Source of the DNA: Solobacterium sp.
Lineage (GTDB): Bacteria; Bacillota_I; Bacilli_A; Erysipelotrichales; Erysipelotrichaceae
Direction of reading: 5' to 3'
Assembly: GCA_016291725.1 (NCBI GenBank)
Contig: JAEEYJ010000039.1
Location: 1 to 8,774 of the forward strand
Length of the DNA: 8,774 bases
Shown here: piece by piece, positions 5,892 through 8,774 of the stretch
How the letters are laid out: the number at the start of each line of letters is the position of its first letter
How positions within the stretch are numbered: position 1 is the stretch's first letter
The notes under the pieces: generated by a model
What the model saw: the letters and a program-made list of their open reading frames with translations, nothing else
Told to the model about the DNA's origin: nothing
Databases searched by the model: none
Position numbers and translations under genes: made by a program

Positions 5892-7190
5892 TCAGTTCGC
5901 CAGAGCTTCATCCAGCGCAATCTGTGCGTTCTTCTGTGCCTCGTCCAGCGCTTCCTGGGCAGATACGCCTTCAATCTCGATCTTCTCTGCCGCAATGTTC
6001 AGCTCATCCAGAATCTTGCCGCCTGTCGGATCAACCGGATAGATCGCTGCATGCTCGGACTGTGCCAGCAGGACAGCCGCGACCGGGTTCTCTTCCAGGA
6101 ACTTCTGGTATTCCGGAACATCCGTTACCCGCTTGTTGGCGGCCGGATAGGTTGTCAGCATCGTATAGGCTGCCTGGTTCTCCGGGTTCGTCAGGAACTT
6201 GATGAACTCATACGCGCCCTGCTGCTCTTCCGGTGTACCGCCGGCCGGCATGCACAGCATCAGTGCCTGCGCCCACGGCAGCGAGACTCCGTCCTTCCAG
6301 CCGAACTGCTCCAGCGGACGGATGACATTGAAGTCGAAGTCTACGGAGTCTACAGGGGATCCTGTATAGCCTGCCGCTCTGCCTTCAATGACATCGTCGA
6401 TCGTATCATACCAGTAGACCCAGTCATCGATGCCGTTCCACTTCGTCTGCATATAGCCGTCATCGTGGATCCAGCCGCGGAAGCTCTCCCAGACTTCCAC
6501 CCACTCCGGAGAGTTGATCGTAACCGTTTTACCATCGTCGGAGAATACTTTTGCACCATTGGCGAATGCCGCATCGATCAGGTTCTTGGAGTCGCCGCCC
6601 ATCGGTTCCCAGACAAACTGGTAGCCGGCTTCCTTGAACTTCGGACCAGCCGCTACAAGATCCTGCCAGGACTTGATGCTCAGCGGATCCACACCGGCCT
6701 TCTCAAACGCTTCTACACTGTAGTAGGCAATCTGGATGGTACCGTACCAGGGACGTGCGAACGTCGTGCCGTCGGTATAGATGCCCTGGTCTGCGTATAC
6801 AGCATAGAAGTCATCCGCGTTGAAGTCTGCGTCTGCTTTCTGGAAATCATCGAAGGCGACCAGCGCACCTTTCTCGAACAGCTGCCTTGCCGGCGCTGTA
6901 TCCAGCAGAACCACATCCGGCGCGTTTCTGCCCGCAATGGCAGCCTGCAGGTTGGAGAATGTCTTAACATAGTTCTCCTGCTGGATCGCTGTTACATGGT
7001 ACCTTGTCTGCGAATTGTTGAAGTTGTCGATCTCTTCGTTGACCAGGTCCATAACATTGTTGCCCTGGGCAAGCCAGAACTCGATCTCGATGACGCCGTC
7101 CTCGGTCTCTCCGCCGTTATCTGCGGATCCTCCGGAACCACAGCCTACCAGCAGAAACGCTGACAGCATGAGTGCTAAATACTTTTTCAT
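5892..7190 (-). CDS. Extracellular solute-binding lipoprotein of a carbohydrate ABC importer (UgpB-like)
   Basis: This 432-residue protein captures the transported solute outside the cell. It starts with a lipoprotein signal peptide, lipobox LVGC with Cys17, and a Gly/Ser/Asp/Glu-rich linker (18-33). The family-1 binding-protein fold follows: FWLAQGNN (38-45), FNNSQTRYHVTAIQQENYVK (57-76), NAPDVVLLDT (89-98), YYSVEAFEKAGVDP (156-169), SWQDLVAAG (174-182) and GRAAGYTGSP (270-279). The C-terminal lobe carries FIKFLTNPENQAAY (329-342). The FN-SQ-Y-V segment and the YP-V element near 384 recall UgpB-type glycerol-3-phosphate binding proteins, but related proteins bind oligosaccharides and I cannot assign the substrate. 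Residues 240-262 are rich in Trp and Tyr, which could stack on sugar rings. AGAGAGG lies 8 bases before the ATG and the leader is structured. It is the first gene of the operon. Confidence 0.94.
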   Translation of the reverse strand: MKKYLALMLSAFLLVGCGSGGSADNGGETEDGVIEIEFWLAQGNNVMDLVNEEIDNFNNSQTRYHVTAIQQENYVKTFSNLQAAIAGRNAPDVVLLDTAPARQLFEKGALVAFDDFQKADADFNADDFYAVYADQGIYTDGTTFARPWYGTIQIAYYSVEAFEKAGVDPLSIKSWQDLVAAGPKFKEAGYQFVWEPMGGDSKNLIDAAFANGAKVFSDDGKTVTINSPEWVEVWESFRGWIHDDGYMQTKWNGIDDWVYWYDTIDDVIEGRAAGYTGSPVDSVDFDFNVIRPLEQFGWKDGVSLPWAQALMLCMPAGGTPEEQQGAYEFIKFLTNPENQAAYTMLTTYPAANKRVTDVPEYQKFLEENPVAAVLLAQSEHAAIYPVDPTGGKILDELNIAAEKIEIEGVSAQEALDEAQKNAQIALDEALAN

Positions 7191-7198
7191 TTGTTCAA

Positions 7199-7205
7199 CC
7201 TCTCT
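7199..7205 (-). promoter_or_regulatory. Ribosome binding site of the binding-protein gene, possibly occludable
   Basis: On the minus strand AGAGAGG lies 8 bases before the ATG at 7190. The AAAGAG that includes its 5' half (7207-7202) is complementary to CTCTTT (7222-7217), which is also the 3' arm of the larger leader hairpin. The site could therefore be open or closed depending on which fold forms. Confidence 0.6.
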
Positions 7206-7213
7206 TTACTGAA

Positions 7214-7250
7214 CGGAAAGAGAAAAGGCGTTGGTCTTTTCTCTTTTCCG
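7214..7250 (-). promoter_or_regulatory. Long leader hairpin before the binding-protein gene
   Basis: On the minus strand CGGAAAAGAGAAAAG pairs with CTTTTCTCTTTCCG, giving 14 base pairs with one bulged A around an 8-base loop (ACCAACGC). The hairpin lies in the untranslated leader, 9 bases before the start of the ribosome binding site region. It has no run of T after it on either strand, so it is not a terminator. The arms are purine-only and pyrimidine-only apart from the ends. Its function is unknown; stabilising the message or controlling translation are plausible. Confidence 0.6.
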
Positions 7251-7261
7251 GATAATATGAT

Positions 7262-7274
7262 CGGGTTCTACCCG
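7262..7274 (-). repeat. Small inverted repeat in the ABC-operon leader
   Basis: CGGGT and ACCCG form a perfect 5-bp inverted repeat around 3 bases. It abuts the cre-like site at 7275 and lies between it and the larger leader hairpin. It could be a small RNA hairpin near the 5' end of the leader or half of a wider operator region. I cannot tell which. Confidence 0.35.
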
Positions 7275-7289
7275 TTGAAAGCGGTTACG
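7275..7289 (+). promoter_or_regulatory. cre-like site (CcpA or other LacI-family operator)
   Basis: TTGAAAGCGGTTACG matches the Bacillus cre consensus WTGNAANCGNWNNCW at every fixed position except the last (G in place of W). It sits about 2-16 bases downstream of the predicted transcription start of the ABC operon, a position where CcpA normally represses. This fits carbon catabolite control of a sugar importer. A dedicated LacI-type repressor would be an alternative binder. Confidence 0.65.
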
Positions 7290-7297
7290 TTACCTGT

Positions 7298-7326
7298 ATT
7301 GTACCAAATCCATACCTTTTTCACAA
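7298..7326 (-). promoter_or_regulatory. Promoter of the ABC transporter operon
   Basis: On the minus strand -35 TTGTGA (7326-7321, 4 of 6 matches) and -10 TACAAT (7303-7298, 5 of 6) are separated by exactly 17 bases. The predicted start is near 7291, giving a leader of about 100 bases before the ATG at 7190. The cre-like site and the leader hairpins fall just downstream. Confidence 0.65.
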
Positions 7327-7345
7327 CCTGCCTCCTTTCCGGACA

Positions 7346-7373
7346 ATGAAATACCGGCCGGACGTGGTAAGAT
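7346..7373 (+). promoter_or_regulatory. Possible promoter of the M18 aminopeptidase gene
   Basis: An extended -10 element TGGTAAGAT (7365-7373) is preceded, at a 16-base spacing, by ATGAAA (7346-7351), which matches 4 of 6 positions of the -35 consensus. Transcription would start near 7380, about 18 bases before the ATG. The spacer holds the palindrome CCGGCCGG (7354-7361). The hexamers are weak, so this is tentative. Confidence 0.45.
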
Positions 7374-7397
7374 ACCATTGTTGAAAAGGAGCACAAT

Positions 7398-8765
7398 ATG
7401 AAAACACTCTGGGAAAAATACACTGACGCACAGCTTGCGGAAACCGATGTATTCGCTGAAGAATACCGGAAATTCCTCTCTGCCGCGAAGACAGAGCGGG
7501 AATACGTAACGGAAGCCGTCAAGGCGGCTGAAGCAGCGGGATTCCGCAGTCTGGAGACAAAGAAAGGCAAGCTGAAGGCAGGTGACCGGGTCTATGCGGT
7601 CAACCGGGGAAAGAACCTGGTTCTGTTCGTCATCGGCAAAGCACCGCTCACGGAAGGCATGAATATCCTCGGCGCGCACATCGACTCCCCGCGCCTGGAT
7701 CTTAAGCAGCACACACTGTATGAAAAGGATGGTCTGGCTCTGCTGGATACGCACTACTACGGCGGCATCAAGAAGTACCAGTGGGTCGCCAGGCCGATGG
7801 CTCTGCACGGTGTTGTCTGCCGGACAGACGGCACAAACGTGGATATCGTGATCGGTGAAGATCCGGCAGATCCGGTCGTCGGCATCAGCGATCTGCTCAT
7901 TCACCTGGCAGCGGACCAGATGAAGAAGAACGCTGCCGAAGTCGTAACCGGTGAAGCACTGGATGTATTCGCCGGCTCCCGGCCGCTCAAGGATACCGAA
8001 AAAGAACCGGTCAAGGCGTATATCCTGCAGCTGCTGAAGGAAAAGTACGGCATCGAGGAAGATGATTTCCTTTCAGCCGAGATCGAAGTCGTACCGGCCG
8101 GGGAAGCCCGCGACTACGGTCTGGACCGCTCCATGATCATGGGCTACGGCCATGACGACCGCATCTGCGCCTATACCAGCATGCGCGCCCTGATGGACAT
8201 GAAGAAGCCGGAGCGGACAGCCTGCTGCATCCTTGTGGATAAAGAAGAGATCGGTTCCGTAGGCAATACCGGCATGCAGTCCCGCTGGTTTGTCAATGTG
8301 GTGACCAAGCTGCTTTCCCGCCAGGGCTGCACTCTGCCGGAAGAGATCAATGATGCCCTGGAGAACTCGAAGATGCTGTCGAGCGATGTGTCGAATGCCT
8401 ATGACCCCAACTATCCGGAAGTCAATGATCCGAAGAACAGTGCCTACTTCGGGTGCGGCATTGTCTTCAACAAGTTCACCGGATCCCGCGGCAAAGGCGG
8501 CTCGAACGACGCTCATCCGGAATTCATCGCCAAGGTCCGCCGGATCCTGGCCGAGGAAGATGTACAGTTCCAGACCTGCGAGCTGGGCAAGGTCGATGTA
8601 GGAGGCGGCGGAACCATCGCCTATATCCTCGCTGATCTGAACATGGATGTCATGGATGCCGGCATTGCGGTGCACAACATGCACGCTCCGAGCGAAAGCG
8701 CTTCCAAGGCGGACATCTACGAAGCGTACCGGGCATACAGAGCGTTCCTGGCAAAGATGGCCTGA
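7398..8765 (+). CDS. M18 family metallo-aminopeptidase
   Basis: The 455-residue product belongs to the M18 family of cytosolic di-zinc aminopeptidases, which remove N-terminal residues from peptides, often with a preference for acidic or neutral ones. The expected active-site residues can be matched to the family: His94 (GAHIDSPR), bridging Asp253 (GHDDR), catalytic Glu283 and metal-binding Glu284 (DKEEIGS), Asp330 (SSDVSNAYDPNYPE) and His429 (NMHAPSE). The glycine-rich segment VGGGGT (401-406) is also intact. There is no signal peptide, consistent with a cytoplasmic enzyme. AAAGGAG lies 6 bases before the ATG. Length is normal for the family and the gene is complete, ending 9 bases before the window edge. 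It is transcribed away from the sugar ABC operon, and I see no functional link between them beyond the shared intergenic region. It probably acts in general peptide turnover. Confidence 0.95.
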   Translation: MKTLWEKYTDAQLAETDVFAEEYRKFLSAAKTEREYVTEAVKAAEAAGFRSLETKKGKLKAGDRVYAVNRGKNLVLFVIGKAPLTEGMNILGAHIDSPRLDLKQHTLYEKDGLALLDTHYYGGIKKYQWVARPMALHGVVCRTDGTNVDIVIGEDPADPVVGISDLLIHLAADQMKKNAAEVVTGEALDVFAGSRPLKDTEKEPVKAYILQLLKEKYGIEEDDFLSAEIEVVPAGEARDYGLDRSMIMGYGHDDRICAYTSMRALMDMKKPERTACCILVDKEEIGSVGNTGMQSRWFVNVVTKLLSRQGCTLPEEINDALENSKMLSSDVSNAYDPNYPEVNDPKNSAYFGCGIVFNKFTGSRGKGGSNDAHPEFIAKVRRILAEEDVQFQTCELGKVDVGGGGTIAYILADLNMDVMDAGIAVHNMHAPSESASKADIYEAYRAYRAFLAKMA

Positions 8766-8774
8766 GCAGGCACG

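Noticed and set aside
5880..7163. A 427-codon open frame on the plus strand opposite the binding-protein gene
   Set aside because: It has no recognisable domain or ribosome binding site. The opposite strand encodes a clear solute-binding protein with lipobox and family motifs, so this frame is an antisense shadow.
7214..7250. The leader hairpin as a transcription terminator or attenuator
   Set aside because: No T run follows the stem on either strand, and there is no start codon for a leader peptide between the predicted transcription start and the binding-protein ATG.
7354..7361. Perfect 8-base palindrome CCGGCCGG between the possible -35 and -10 of the aminopeptidase gene
   Set aside because: It is short and GC-only, expected by chance at this base composition, and has no second copy in the window to suggest an operator.
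1..8774. Mobile elements, CRISPR arrays, phage or toxin-antitoxin genes
   Set aside because: I looked for transposase or recombinase motifs, spaced direct repeats and paired small genes and saw none; the window reads as ordinary chromosomal sequence.

Overview
The window looks like a chromosomal segment of a Bacillota (Firmicutes) bacterium. The grounds are AGGAGG-type ribosome binding sites, short lipoprotein signal peptides, a CcpA-type cre site at a sugar-transporter promoter, an MsmX/UgpC-type ATPase, an OatA-like acyltransferase/SGNH pair and a tRNA gene without an encoded CCA end. Base composition by eye is a little above 50 % GC, which would suit a gut Erysipelotrichales- or Clostridia-like lineage; that placement is a guess. 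I see no insertion sequence, phage gene, CRISPR array or attachment site. Genes are tightly packed and no gene-free stretch exceeds about 210 bases.

Left part (minus strand, 1-2879). A tRNA-Val(CAC) gene with its own promoter lies at the left edge. Upstream of it, transcribed towards it, are three closely linked genes: a membrane-anchored SGNH-hydrolase-like protein, a ten-or-so-helix acyltransferase-3 (AT3) protein, and a two-domain lipoprotein of unknown function. The first two overlap by 8 bases (ATGAGTAG), and the third starts 10 bases after the second. The first two resemble the two halves of OatA-type O-acetyltransferases encoded as separate proteins. They probably move acyl groups across the membrane onto a cell-surface polymer, with the lipoprotein as a possible partner.

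Middle (minus strand, 2901-7326). This is a complete CUT1-type carbohydrate ABC importer operon: solute-binding lipoprotein, ATPase, and two permeases, closed by a clear rho-independent terminator at 2901-2935. The binding protein has UgpB-like features, but the substrate cannot be assigned. Its promoter has a cre-like operator just after the predicted start of transcription. Its roughly 100-base leader holds a 14-bp hairpin whose 3' arm could alternatively pair with the ribosome binding site. An 11-bp intercistronic hairpin separates the binding-protein gene from the rest, a common arrangement for making more binding protein than membrane components.

Right (plus strand, 7365-8765). An M18-family metallo-aminopeptidase with all expected metal-binding and catalytic residues is divergently transcribed from the ABC operon. 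The two share a 207-base intergenic region.

The items most worth a second look are the split AT3/SGNH/lipoprotein module and the leader of the ABC operon.
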